Made by a program: the position numbers and the translations under genes
The notes under the pieces: model-generated
Seen by the model: the letters and a program-made list of their open reading frames with translations, nothing else
What the model was told of the DNA's origin: nothing
The model's database searches: none
Shown here: one piece after another, positions 18,929 to 28,103 of the stretch
How positions within the stretch are numbered: position 1 is the stretch's first letter
How the letters are laid out: each line of letters opens with the position of its first letter
NCBI RefSeq assembly: GCF_001611795.1
Contig: NZ_CP015098.1
Coordinates: 6,200,001 to 6,264,000, forward strand
Origin: Streptomyces qaidamensis
Lineage (GTDB): Bacteria > Actinomycetota > Actinomycetes > Streptomycetales > Streptomycetaceae
Direction: 5' to 3'
Length of the DNA: 64,000 bases

Positions 18929-21547
18929 GTGAAGGCGATCCGTCGATTCACCGTCCGACCCGTTCTCCCCGACCCCCTCCGGCCCATCGGTGATCTGGCC
19001 CGCAACCTGCGCTGGTCGTGGCACGCGGAGACCCGTGACCTGTTCCGGTCGGTCGACCCCGAGCGGTGGGCCGCCTCGGGCGGCGACCCCGTCCGGCTGC
19101 TCGGCAGCGTGCCGCCCGCGCGGCTCGCGGAGCTGGCGGCGGACGGCCCGTTCCTGCGCCGCCTGTCCGCGGTCGCGGGCGATCTGCACGACTACACGAC
19201 CGGCGACCGCTGGTACCAGACCCAGCCCGAGGAACTGCCCGCCGCGATCGCCTACTTCTCACCCGAGTTCGGCATCACGGCCGCCCTGCCCCAGTACTCC
19301 GGCGGCCTCGGCATCCTGGCCGGCGACCACCTCAAGGCGGCCAGCGACCTCGGCGTCCCGCTGATCGGCGTCGGCCTGCTCTACCGGCACGGCTACTTCC
19401 GCCAGACCCTGTCCCGGGACGGCTGGCAGCAGGAGCACTACCCGGTCCTCGACCCCAACGAGCTGCCCGTCGTCCAGCTGGAGGAGCCCGACGGCAGCCC
19501 CGCCCAGGTCTCCCTCGCCCTGCCCGGCGGCAAGCAGCTGCACGCCAGGATCTGGCTGGCGCAGGTCGGCAGGGTCCCGCTGCTGATGCTGGACTCCGAC
19601 GTCGAGGAGAACGACCTCGGCGAGCGCGGCGTGACCGACCGGCTCTACGGCGGCGGCAGCGAGCACCGGCTGCTCCAGGAGATGCTCCTCGGCATAGGAG
19701 GGGTCCGGGCGGTACGGACGTACTGCCGGCTGACCGGCCACCCCGGGCCGGAGGTGTTCCACACCAACGAGGGACACGCCGGGTTCCTCGGCCTGGAGCG
19801 GATCGCCGAACTCTGTGCCGAAGGGCTGGACTTCGACTCCGCGCTGGAGTCGGTCCGCGCCGGCACCGTCTTCACCACCCACACCCCCGTCCCGGCCGGC
19901 ATCGACCGCTTCGACCGCGAACTGGTCGCCCGCCACTTCGGCCCCGACGCCGAGCTGCCCCGCATCGACGTCGACCGCATCCTGCGGCTCGGCATGGAGA
20001 GCTACCCCGGCGGCGAGCCCAACCTCTTCAACATGGCCGTGATGGGCCTGCGCCTGGCCCAGCGCGCCAACGGGGTCTCCCTGCTGCACGGCAACGTCAG
20101 CCGTGAGATGTTCGCCGGCCTGTGGCCCGGCTTCGACGCGGACGAGGTGCCGATCACGTCCGTGACCAACGGGGTGCACGCGCCCACCTGGGTCGCCCCC
20201 GAGGTGTTCCGGCTCGGCGCCCGGCAGATCGGCGCCCAGCGCGCGGAGGACGCGCTGACCGTCGGCGGCTCCGACCGCTGGGACGCGGTCGCCGACATTC
20301 CCGACCGGGACATCTTCGAGCTGCGCCGGGTCCTGCGCGAACAGCTCGTCGAGGAGGTGCGCGAGCGGCTGCGGGCCTCCTGGCGGCAGCGCGGCGCCCA
20401 CACGGCCGAGCTGGGCTGGATCGACGGCGTCCTCGACCCGGACGTCCTCACGATCGGTTTCGCCCGGCGCGTCCCGTCGTACAAGCGCCTGACGCTGATG
20501 CTGCGCGACCGGGACCGGCTGATGGACCTGCTGCTGCACCCCGAGCGGCCGGTCCAGATCGTCGTGGCGGGCAAGGCGCACCCGGCCGACGACGGCGGGA
20601 AGCGGCTGGTGCAGGAGCTGGTGCGGTTCGCGGACGACCCGCGGGTGCGGCACCGGATCGTGTTCCTGCCGGACTACGGCATGGCGATGGCGCAGAAGCT
20701 CTACCCCGGCTGCGACATCTGGCTGAACAACCCGCTCAGGCCGCTGGAGGCCTGCGGCACGTCCGGCATGAAGGCGGCGCTCAACGGCTGTCTCAATCTC
20801 TCCGTCCTCGACGGCTGGTGGGACGAGTGGTTCCAGCCCGACTTCGGCTGGGCCATCCCCACGGCCGACGGTGCCGGGACCGACCCCGACCACCGCGACG
20901 ACATAGAGGCCGCGGCGCTGTACGACCTGCTGGAACAGCGGGTGACGCCCCGCTTCTACGAGCGCGGGCAGAGTGGGCTGCCCGACCGGTGGATCGAGAT
21001 GGTCCGGCACACGCTGAGCCTGCTCGGGCCGAAGGTGCTGGCCGGGCGGATGGTCCGGGAGTACGTGGAGCGGCTCTACGCGCCCGCGGCCCTCTCCCAC
21101 CGGTCCATGGGCCCGGATGCCGCGCGGGACCTCGCCGAGTGGAAGGGGCGGGTGCGGGCGGCGTGGCCGGGGGTCACGGTCGACCACGTGGAGACCTCGG
21201 CGTCCGACGCGCTGGCCGAGCTCGGTACGACGCTGGGGCTGCGCGTGCGGGTCGCCCTCGGCGATCTCGGGCCGGACGACGTCGATGTGCAGGTCGTCTC
21301 GGGGCGGGTGGACGAGGAGGACCGCATCGCCGACGCCGCGGTCGTCCCCCTGAAGCCGGTGGGTTCTCCCGACCAGGACGGGCGCTGGGTTTATGAAGGG
21401 CCCTTGTCGCTGGATCGCACCGGGCCTTTCGGGTACACGGTGCGGATCCTTCCCGCGCATCGGCGCATGGCCTCCAGCGCGGAGTTGGGGTTGGTGGCCG
21501 GGCCCTCCGAGGAACTGGTGGCGGCTGCGGGGTTGTTGATGCGGTAG
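18929..21547 (+). CDS. glgP: Alpha-glucan (glycogen/maltodextrin) phosphorylase
   Basis: 872 residues, GT35. It releases glucose-1-phosphate from glucan ends and needs pyridoxal phosphate. An N-terminal DUF3417 segment (RPIGDLARNLRWSWHAETRD) marks the actinobacterial/Thermus-type phosphorylase. The substrate region AYFSPEFGITAALPQYSGGL and the cofactor Lys in EACGTSGMKAALNGCLNLS (about residue 615) are present. GTG at 18929 is five bases after GAGGTGG. It is divergent from the subtilase gene with a 276-bp gap and opposite in direction to glgB-glgE, matching the layout of glgE cluster I in S. coelicolor as I remember it. Confidence 0.94.
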   Translation: MKAIRRFTVRPVLPDPLRPIGDLARNLRWSWHAETRDLFRSVDPERWAASGGDPVRLLGSVPPARLAELAADGPFLRRLSAVAGDLHDYTTGDRWYQTQPEELPAAIAYFSPEFGITAALPQYSGGLGILAGDHLKAASDLGVPLIGVGLLYRHGYFRQTLSRDGWQQEHYPVLDPNELPVVQLEEPDGSPAQVSLALPGGKQLHARIWLAQVGRVPLLMLDSDVEENDLGERGVTDRLYGGGSEHRLLQEMLLGIGGVRAVRTYCRLTGHPGPEVFHTNEGHAGFLGLERIAELCAEGLDFDSALESVRAGTVFTTHTPVPAGIDRFDRELVARHFGPDAELPRIDVDRILRLGMESYPGGEPNLFNMAVMGLRLAQRANGVSLLHGNVSREMFAGLWPGFDADEVPITSVTNGVHAPTWVAPEVFRLGARQIGAQRAEDALTVGGSDRWDAVADIPDRDIFELRRVLREQLVEEVRERLRASWRQRGAHTAELGWIDGVLDPDVLTIGFARRVPSYKRLTLMLRDRDRLMDLLLHPERPVQIVVAGKAHPADDGGKRLVQELVRFADDPRVRHRIVFLPDYGMAMAQKLYPGCDIWLNNPLRPLEACGTSGMKAALNGCLNLSVLDGWWDEWFQPDFGWAIPTADGAGTDPDHRDDIEAAALYDLLEQRVTPRFYERGQSGLPDRWIEMVRHTLSLLGPKVLAGRMVREYVERLYAPAALSHRSMGPDAARDLAEWKGRVRAAWPGVTVDHVETSASDALAELGTTLGLRVRVALGDLGPDDVDVQVVSGRVDEEDRIADAAVVPLKPVGSPDQDGRWVYEGPLSLDRTGPFGYTVRILPAHRRMASSAELGLVAGPSEELVAAAGLLMR

Positions 21548-21549
21548 TC

Positions 21550-21632
21550 CGCCGTCTGCGGGGGCGTGGGGCCGGCCGCGCCCACGCGGCGGAGCCGCAC
21601 ACCGATACGGCCCGGGCCCGCGCCCCTAAGCC
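21550..21632. repeat. Streptomyces dispersed intergenic repeat
   Basis: The gap between convergent glgP and the DUF1990 gene is filled by a GC-rich element with the core CGCGCCCACGCGGCGGAGCC and the tail CCCGCGCCCCTAAG, which I recognise from memory as a common streptomycete intergenic repeat. It can fold into short hairpins and may serve as a terminator region for both genes. Confidence 0.6.
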
Positions 21633-22147
21633 GACTCACCACCCCGCGTCGCAAGGTTCCGTAGGACACTGCCGCAGCGGCGTGCGTACGCGTGCTGGAA
21701 TCCCCTGGTTGCCGGGCCGCCCGCCTTTGCGTACCACTTGGCGGCCCGGCTGAAGGCGTTCACCGTCAGCCAGACCGTGCCGTCGCCCGTGCGGTCGACG
21801 ACGAAGGACTCCTCGCCCGTCTCCGGGTGGCCGGGCAGCGTGCCGTAGGCCCAGCCCGCCCGACGGGGTTCCTCGACCGTCCAGACCACGCGGCAGGGGG
21901 CCTTGATCATGCCGGCGAGGGTGACCGTGACGTCCACGCCGGGGGCGGCACGGTCCGCGGTCGCCTCGATGCCCACGCCCATGGCCCGGTGCATCTCCCA
22001 GGTCAGGACCGCGTCGGAGGCCCGGCGGAAGACCTCCTCGCCCTCGCCGAGGCGGGTGCGCACGTTCATGGGGTGGAAGCCCGGCGGGCAGAAGCCCTGG
22101 TCGCGGGTGGCGCCGACATCGGCGTAGGTGAAGTCCTGCGAAGACAT
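21626..22147 (-). CDS. DUF1990 family protein
   Basis: 173 residues, beginning MSSQDFTYADVGATRD. The pattern of the DUF1990 family is clear: an N-terminal YADVGATR motif, CPPGFHPMNVRTRLGEGEEV, AVLTWEMHRAMG (about residue 55), AWAYGTLPGHPETGEESFVV-like WAYGTLPGHPETGEESF, and FQHAYARRCGSVLR at the C-terminus. It is cytoplasmic, function unknown; the fold may bind small ligands but this is not shown. It is downstream of the metalloprotease gene but separated by a strong hairpin. The ribosome site before the ATG is weak. Confidence 0.85.
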   Translation of the reverse strand: MSSQDFTYADVGATRDQGFCPPGFHPMNVRTRLGEGEEVFRRASDAVLTWEMHRAMGVGIEATADRAAPGVDVTVTLAGMIKAPCRVVWTVEEPRRAGWAYGTLPGHPETGEESFVVDRTGDGTVWLTVNAFSRAAKWYAKAGGPATRGFQHAYARRCGSVLRNLATRGGESA

Positions 22148-22161
22148 GGTCCCCAAGAGTA

Positions 22162-22199
22162 GGGCGGTACCCGGCCCCCTTCGGGTCCGGGTACCGCCC
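22162..22199 (-). terminator. Terminator of the first M4 protease gene
   Basis: GGGCGGTACCCGG and CCGGGTACCGCCC form a perfect 13-bp stem with a 12-base loop, 16 bp past the protease stop. Confidence 0.8.
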
Positions 22200-22214
22200 A
22201 TGGTCGTGCTTCGG

Positions 22215-23861
22215 TCAGCCGACGTTCACGGCCGACCAGGCGGACGCGACCGCTTTGTACTCGGTGCTGCTCGCTCCGTACAGCGCCGAGGCCGCGTTCA
22301 GGGTCGCCGTGCGGGCGGCCGCGTACTTGGTCGTCGACGTCATGTACGTCGTCAGCGCCTTGTACCAGATCTGCAGCGCCTTGGTCCGGCCGATGCCGGT
22401 GACCGTGGAGCCGTTGGACGTCGGCGAGTCGTAGGCCACGCCGTTGATGGTCTTCTTCCCGCTGCCCTCGGACAGCAGGTAGAAGAAGTGGTTGGCGGGG
22501 CCCGAGGAGTAGTGGACGTCCAGGCTGCCGAGGCTGGAGGACCAGGCGTCGGCGGAGTCGCCGTCCTTGCTGGGCTTGTCCATGTGGCGCAGCGGGGTGC
22601 CGTCGCCGTGGAGGTCGATCTTCTCACCGATGAGGTAGTCGCCGACGTCGGAGGGGTTGTTGGCGTAGAACTCCGCGCCCGCGGCGAAGATGTCGCTCGT
22701 CGCCTCGTTGAGGCCGCCGGACTCACCGCTGTAGTTGAGGCGCGCCGTGGCCGACGTCAGGCCGTGGCTCATCTCGTGGGCGGCCACGTCGAGCGAGGTC
22801 AGCGGCTTGGCGTTGCCGGCGCCGTCACCGTAGGTCATGCAGAAGCAGCCGTCCGACCAGAAGGCGTTGCTGAAGTTGTTGCCGTAGTGGACGCGCGAGT
22901 AGGCCGCCTTGCCGTCGTTGCGGATGCCGCTGCGGCCGAAGGTGCTCTTGTAGAAGTCCCAGGTGACCTGGGCGCCGTAGTGAGCGTCAGCGGCGGCTGT
23001 CTCCAGGTTGGACGGGTTGCCGTTGCCCCAGACGTCGTCCGGGCCGGAGAACAGGGTGCCGGTGCCCGAGGTGCCGCGGTTCAGGTTGTACGTCTTGTGG
23101 CCGCCGCGCGTGCCGTCGGTCAGGGTGTACGTCGACCCGGACTTGGTGGTGGTGAGGTCCACCTTGCCGCTGTACGCGGTGGTGCCGGTGCCGGTCTCGA
23201 TGGCCTGGTACTCGTACAGCTTCTTGCCGCTGGCGGCGTCGGTGACGACGTGGAGTTCGTTCGGCGTGCCGTCCTCCTGGAGGCCGCCGACGACCGTCTC
23301 GTAGGCGAGGGTGGGCTTGCCGTCGGCCGCCCAGATGACCTTGCGGGGCGCCGAGTTCGCCTCGGTCTTCTCCGAGCCGGCCGCCTTGGCGAGGGTCATG
23401 GCCTGCTTCTCCGCCTTGGCGGCGGTGACGGCCGGCTTGAGCGTGGCGACCTTGAGCGTGGCCTTCGTGGCTCTGGTGACGCCCTTGGCCGCGCCGGACT
23501 TCGACTCGTGCACGACGAGGTCGCCGCCGAGGACCGGCAGACCGGCGTAGGTCCGCTCGTAGCGGGTGTGGACGGTGCCGTCGGCGTCCTTGACGACGTC
23601 CCTGACGATCAGCTTCTCCTGGGCACCGAGGCCTATCTCGTCCGCGGTCCGCGTGGCGTCCGCCTGCTGCTCCTGGATGAGCGCGGTGCGGGCGGGTGCG
23701 GAGAGCAGGACGGGGGCGGCGGCGAGCGCCGGCTTGCCCGGGGAGTCCGCGGCGACGCTGCTGCCGGGGGTCAGGCCGGTGGTGAGCAGGGCGCCGGCGG
23801 CGACAGCGGTGGCGATGGCCAGCGTGGCCCGCTTGTGACGCGCGTAGAGAGGGGAGGTCAC
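22215..23861 (-). CDS. Secreted neutral zinc metalloprotease (M4, thermolysin family)
   Basis: 548 residues. Signal peptide (RHKRATLAIATAVAAGALLT, cleavage near residue 38), FTP/PepSY propeptide (about 75-190), then the M4 catalytic domain. Zinc ligands and catalytic residues are HEMSH (about 350) and Glu in GGLNEATSDIF 24 residues later; the C-terminal helical domain has DVHYSSGPANHFFYLLSEG with the catalytic His. GTG at 23861 is five bases after GGAG. It is closely similar over most of its length to the next upstream gene but lacks that gene's C-terminal P domain, indicating tandem duplication. Confidence 0.93.
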   Translation of the reverse strand: MTSPLYARHKRATLAIATAVAAGALLTTGLTPGSSVAADSPGKPALAAAPVLLSAPARTALIQEQQADATRTADEIGLGAQEKLIVRDVVKDADGTVHTRYERTYAGLPVLGGDLVVHESKSGAAKGVTRATKATLKVATLKPAVTAAKAEKQAMTLAKAAGSEKTEANSAPRKVIWAADGKPTLAYETVVGGLQEDGTPNELHVVTDAASGKKLYEYQAIETGTGTTAYSGKVDLTTTKSGSTYTLTDGTRGGHKTYNLNRGTSGTGTLFSGPDDVWGNGNPSNLETAAADAHYGAQVTWDFYKSTFGRSGIRNDGKAAYSRVHYGNNFSNAFWSDGCFCMTYGDGAGNAKPLTSLDVAAHEMSHGLTSATARLNYSGESGGLNEATSDIFAAGAEFYANNPSDVGDYLIGEKIDLHGDGTPLRHMDKPSKDGDSADAWSSSLGSLDVHYSSGPANHFFYLLSEGSGKKTINGVAYDSPTSNGSTVTGIGRTKALQIWYKALTTYMTSTTKYAAARTATLNAASALYGASSTEYKAVASAWSAVNVG

Positions 23862-24007
23862 ACAAGCTCCTAGGTGTGGGGGAAGTGCTGGAGTGCTGTG
23901 CGGCGTGGGGGAAGAGTGGCACTTGGGGCGCGTACATGTCAGGAGTGGGCGTGATGTTGGCCGGAATTGGACGACGAGATGTACGCGAGGGCACGTGAAA
24001 CGGACGC

Positions 24008-24037
24008 CGCCCCGGGGGATTCGAACCCACCGGGGCG
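24008..24037 (-). terminator. Hairpin after the second M4 protease gene
   Basis: CGCCCCGG pairs with CCGGGGCG. The loop reads TTCGAAT flanked by GGG/CCC on the minus strand, which looks like a tRNA T-arm, but no D-arm or acceptor stem is present upstream. Called as a terminator. Confidence 0.6.
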
Positions 24038-24102
24038 ACGCCCTGACTTGAGGGGCCTACGGGCCTGTGATCCGCGGGCCTGGGGGCCTGCGGGCCTGCG
24101 CT

Positions 24103-26163
24103 CTACGGGAACGTCAGCTTCCAGCTGTTGATGTAGCCGGTGTCGACGGCCGCGTTGTCCTGGACCCGCAGCTTCCAGACGCCGTTGGCCACCTCGGAGG
24201 AGGCGTTCACCGTGTAGGTCGCGTTCAGGTTGTCCGCGCTTCCGCCGGTGCCGTACCCCTTCAGCGTGTACGCCGTGCCGTCGGGGGCGACCAGATCCAC
24301 CTTGAGGTCACCGATGTAGGTGTGGACGATGTCCACCGCGACCTGGAGGTTGGACGGAGCGTTGCCGGTCCGGCCGGAGACGGTGACCGAGGAGGTGACC
24401 GCCGCGCCCCGGTCCGGGATCGCCACGTCGGCGGTGTTCTCGAAGGACGTGCCGCCGCCTCCGTCGCCGGGCCGGGTGCCGACGTTGATGCCCGCCCACG
24501 CGTGCTGGACCGCCTTGTACTCGGCGCTGTCGGTGCCGTAGAGCTCACCGGTGGCCGCGAGGGTGCCGGTACGGGCGCCCGCGTAGTTGGTGGTCGAGGT
24601 GAACTTCGTGGTGAGCGCGCGGAACCAGATCTTCTCCGCCTTGTCCCGCCCGATGCCGGTGACCGGAAGGCCGTCCGAGGTGGACGAGTTGTACGTGACA
24701 CCGTTGATGGTCTTGGTGCCGCTGCCCTCGCTCAGCAGGTAGAAGAAGTGGTTCGCCGGGCCGGACGAGTAGTGCACGTCGATCGAGCCGATGCCCGAGT
24801 ACCAGCTGTCCTTGGACGCGCCGTCCTTGCTCGGCTTGTCCATGTAGCGCAGCGGCGTGCCGTCGCCGTTGATGTTGATCTCCTCGCCGATGAGGTAGTC
24901 ACCGACGTCGGAGGAGTTGTTCGCGTAGAACTCGACCGTCGCGCCGAAGATGTCCGAGGTCGCCTCGTTCAGACCGCCGGACTCGCCGCTGTAGTTGAGG
25001 CCCGCGGTGTTCGAGGTGAGCCCGTGGGTCATCTCGTGCGCGGCCACGTCGATCGACGTCAGCGGGTTCGCGTTGCCCGAGCCGTCGCCGTAGGTCATGC
25101 AGAAGCAGCTGTCCGACCAGAACGCGTTGACGTAGTTGTTGCCGTAGTGGACCCGGGAGTACGCGCCCACGCCGTCGCCGCGGATGCCGGAGCGGCCGTG
25201 CACGTTCTTGTAGTAGTCCCAGGTGAGGGCGGCGCCGTAGTGCGCGTCCGCGCCCGCGGACTCCAGGTTGGAGGGCGTGCCGTTGCCCCAGACGTCGTCC
25301 GGGCCGGAGAACAGGGTGCCGGTGCCGGAGGTGCCGCGGTTGAGGTTGTACGTCTTGTGGTTGCCGCGGGCGCCGTCGGTGAGGTTGTACGTCGACCCGG
25401 ACTGGGTGGTGGTGAGGTCGACCGTGCCGGAGTACACCGTGTTGCCGGTGCCGGTCTCGATCGCCTCCCACTCGAACAGTTTCTCGCCGGTGGTGGCGTC
25501 GGTGACGACGTGCAGTTCCTGTGGGGTGCCGTCGTGCTGGAAGCCGCCGACGACCGTCTCGTAGGCCACGACCGGCTTGCCGTTCGCGGCCCAGATCACC
25601 TTGCGGGGCGCGCGGTTGATGGCGGGGTCCTTGGCCTCGTCGGCCTCGCCGGCCTTCAGGGCCTGCTGCCGGGCCTTCGCGGCGGACACCGCGGTCTTCG
25701 TCGTCGCCGGCTTGATGGCGGCGCGGGTGGCCTTCACGACGGCCGCGGTGGCGTCCGCCTTCGTGCTCTCCACGACCAGGTCGCCGCCGAGGACCGGCAG
25801 GCCGTCGTAGGTGCGCTCGTAGCGCGTGTGCACGGTGCCGTCGCGGTCCTTCAGGACGTCGCGGACGACCAGCTTCTCCTTGGCGCCGAGACCCAGGTCC
25901 TTCGCGGTCTCGGCCTTGGCGGCGTCGGCCTCACGGATCAGTGCGGCGCGCTGGGCGGGCGTGAGCTTGACCGACTCGGAGCCGGGGTTCGCCTTGCTCG
26001 CGGCCGACGGTGCCTTCTCCGGGGCTGCGGTGGCGGTGCCGCTCTGCACGGCGGCGGCCATCAGCGCGGCGACGCCGGCGAGGGCCACGGCCGCGGTGCG
26101 GCGGGGGGTGTGGGGAGTGCGTCTGTGGGAGGTGCCTCTTCGCGAGGAACTGCTTCTCAACAC
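24103..26163 (-). CDS. Secreted M4 metalloprotease with C-terminal P/Homo B domain
   Basis: 686 residues. Signal peptide (TAAVALAGVAALMAAAVQSG region), propeptide, and M4 domain with HEMTH and GGLNEATSDIFG zinc/catalytic residues, then the helical domain with VHYSSGPANHFFYLLSEGSG. After a short Gly-rich linker (RPGDGGGGTSFENTADVAIP) comes a proprotein-convertase P domain (about residues 570-686, with VDIVHTYIGDLKVDLVAPDG and WKLRVQDNAAVDTGYINSW). The family usually needs zinc and calcium. GTG at 26163 is only three bases after AAGGAG; TTG at 26160 at six bases is the better-spaced alternative. Paralogue of the gene downstream. Confidence 0.92.
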   Translation of the reverse strand: MLRSSSSRRGTSHRRTPHTPRRTAAVALAGVAALMAAAVQSGTATAAPEKAPSAASKANPGSESVKLTPAQRAALIREADAAKAETAKDLGLGAKEKLVVRDVLKDRDGTVHTRYERTYDGLPVLGGDLVVESTKADATAAVVKATRAAIKPATTKTAVSAAKARQQALKAGEADEAKDPAINRAPRKVIWAANGKPVVAYETVVGGFQHDGTPQELHVVTDATTGEKLFEWEAIETGTGNTVYSGTVDLTTTQSGSTYNLTDGARGNHKTYNLNRGTSGTGTLFSGPDDVWGNGTPSNLESAGADAHYGAALTWDYYKNVHGRSGIRGDGVGAYSRVHYGNNYVNAFWSDSCFCMTYGDGSGNANPLTSIDVAAHEMTHGLTSNTAGLNYSGESGGLNEATSDIFGATVEFYANNSSDVGDYLIGEEININGDGTPLRYMDKPSKDGASKDSWYSGIGSIDVHYSSGPANHFFYLLSEGSGTKTINGVTYNSSTSDGLPVTGIGRDKAEKIWFRALTTKFTSTTNYAGARTGTLAATGELYGTDSAEYKAVQHAWAGINVGTRPGDGGGGTSFENTADVAIPDRGAAVTSSVTVSGRTGNAPSNLQVAVDIVHTYIGDLKVDLVAPDGTAYTLKGYGTGGSADNLNATYTVNASSEVANGVWKLRVQDNAAVDTGYINSWKLTFP

Positions 26164-26330
26164 TGACTCCTTCTGCGGGACCGGGGGTCGCCCGGCCTGG
26201 GGAGGTGGAGGTGTTGCTGTGGGGTTCCTGTAGAGCAGTCGCGGGAAGCGTCGCAGGGGAGTGCGCTTGCTGTCAGGACCGCGTCAAAACTATGGCCGGA
26301 AACGGTTCGTTGTCCGGAAGTTCATGTTCG

Positions 26331-28103
26331 CTATACGGACGCTTTGCCGTCCTCGGGCGGATCGCCGTGCCAGGAGTGCCACAGGGCCGCGTAGGCCCCG
26401 CCGGCCGCCACCAGCTCGGCGTGCGTGCCCAGTTCGGTCAGCCGGCCGTCCTCCATCACCGCCACCCGGTCGGCGTCGTGCGCCGTGTGCAGCCGGTGGG
26501 CGACGGCGATGACGGTACGCCCCTCCAGCACGGCGGCCAGCGCACGCTCGGTGTGCCGGGCGGTCGTCGGGTCGAGCAGCGCGGTCGCCTCGTCCAGGAT
26601 CAGGGTGTGCGGATCCGCCAGCACCACCCGCGCCAGGGCGAGTTGCTGGGCCTGCGAGGCGTCGGCACGGCAACCGCCCTGGCCGAGCGGGGTGTCCAGG
26701 CCCTCAGGCAGCTCACGCACCCAGGCGTCGGCGCCGACCGCGGCCAGTGCTTTCCACAACTGCCCTTCGGCGGCCGCCGGTTCGGCGATGCGCAGATTGT
26801 CGCGGACCGAGCCCAGGAACACGTGATGCTCCTGGGTGACCAGGACGACCTGGCGGCGCAGCCGCTCCGGCCCGAGATTCACGACGGGCACGCCTGCGAC
26901 CGTCACCGTGCCGACGGTCGGCGCGTCGATCCCCGCCATCAGCCGGCTCAGCGTGGTCTTGCCGGCACCCGACGGCCCGACCACCGCCAGCCGTTCCCCG
27001 GGCGTCACCGTCAGGTCGACACCGCGCAGCACTTCGGCGCCCCCGTCGTAGGAGTAGCGCACACCGGTGACGTCGATGCGGTCGCCGTCCGGGTCGGCAC
27101 CGTCGGCCTCCCCGGCCGTCCGCGGGGCCCGGGCCAGCCCCTCCACCCGGGCGAACGAGGCCCCGCTGCTCTGCAGCTGCTCGACCCGGACCAGGATCTC
27201 GTCCAGCGGCCCGCTCAGCTGGTGCAGATACAGGGCCGCCGCCACGACCGCTCCGAGGCTCATCCCGCCCGACGTGTGCAGCGCCCCGCCGATCATCAGC
27301 ACCCCCGCCACGGGCAGCACGTACGAGACCTCCACCGCCGAGAAGAACACCGACCGCAGGAACAACGTGTAGAAGCGCGTACGGCGGGACTTCTCCAGGG
27401 CGTCACGGCTCGCGGCCGTCCGCCGTTCCTGGAGCCGGAACGCCTCCACCGTGCGCGCCCCGGCCGCGGTCGCCGCGAGGATCTCGGCGACGTCCGAGGT
27501 GGCCGCGCCCTCGGCGAGATACCCGTCCCGGGCCCGCCGCAGGTACCAGCGCAGCGCCAGCCAGATCGGTGTCAGCCCGAGCACGCCGAGGGCGCCGAGC
27601 AGCGGGTCCAGCAGGAACACCGCGCCGGCCAGGAACAGCGCCTGTACGAGGTTGATGAGCAGCATCGGACCGGCGTCCCGCAGGGTGTTGCCCACGATCG
27701 TCACGTCCGAGGTGCCGCGGGCCGTCAGGTCGCCGGTGCCGGCGTGTTCCACGACTGATGCGGGGAGCGCGAGCGCGCGGTCCACGAACCGTTCGCGGAC
27801 GCGGGCGAGGGTTCGTTCGCCGAAGCGGTGGCCGGCGTAGCGGGCCCAGCGGGCCAGGAACAACTGTGCGAGGGCGCAGAGCAGGAGGAGGAGGGCCAGG
27901 CGGTCGACGGCGGCCACCCCGTCTCCTGCCCGTACGTCGTCGATCATGCGGCCGAGGAGCCAGGGCCCGGCAAGGCCGGCCGCGGCGGCGAGGGCGTTGA
28001 GGGTCAGGACGGTGGTGAAGGCCCGGGTGTCCGCCCGGACCAGATCCAGCATCGCGCGGCGGACGTCTGCCCGGTCGGCGACCGGGAGGTGGCCGCGGCT
28101 CAT
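26331..28103 (-). CDS. ABC exporter half-transporter, degenerate signature motif
   Basis: 590 residues: six-helix membrane domain (about 25-310) and nucleotide-binding domain (about 350-570). Walker A GPSGAGKTTLSRLM and Walker B TLILDEATALLD with catalytic Glu are intact, as are Q-loop VTQEH and switch His in AVAHRLH. The signature is CRADASQAQQLALARV instead of LSGGQ. The upstream partner has the opposite pattern, so the two should form a heterodimer with one working ATP site. The ATG overlaps the partner's stop as ATGA. It is last of four exporter genes; substrate unknown. Confidence 0.9.
   Translation of the reverse strand: MSRGHLPVADRADVRRAMLDLVRADTRAFTTVLTLNALAAAAGLAGPWLLGRMIDDVRAGDGVAAVDRLALLLLLCALAQLFLARWARYAGHRFGERTLARVRERFVDRALALPASVVEHAGTGDLTARGTSDVTIVGNTLRDAGPMLLINLVQALFLAGAVFLLDPLLGALGVLGLTPIWLALRWYLRRARDGYLAEGAATSDVAEILAATAAGARTVEAFRLQERRTAASRDALEKSRRTRFYTLFLRSVFFSAVEVSYVLPVAGVLMIGGALHTSGGMSLGAVVAAALYLHQLSGPLDEILVRVEQLQSSGASFARVEGLARAPRTAGEADGADPDGDRIDVTGVRYSYDGGAEVLRGVDLTVTPGERLAVVGPSGAGKTTLSRLMAGIDAPTVGTVTVAGVPVVNLGPERLRRQVVLVTQEHHVFLGSVRDNLRIAEPAAAEGQLWKALAAVGADAWVRELPEGLDTPLGQGGCRADASQAQQLALARVVLADPHTLILDEATALLDPTTARHTERALAAVLEGRTVIAVAHRLHTAHDADRVAVMEDGRLTELGTHAELVAAGGAYAALWHSWHGDPPEDGKASV

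Noticed and set aside
24008..24037. tRNA gene
   Set aside because: Only a T-arm-like hairpin is present; there is no D-arm, anticodon arm or matching acceptor strand upstream.
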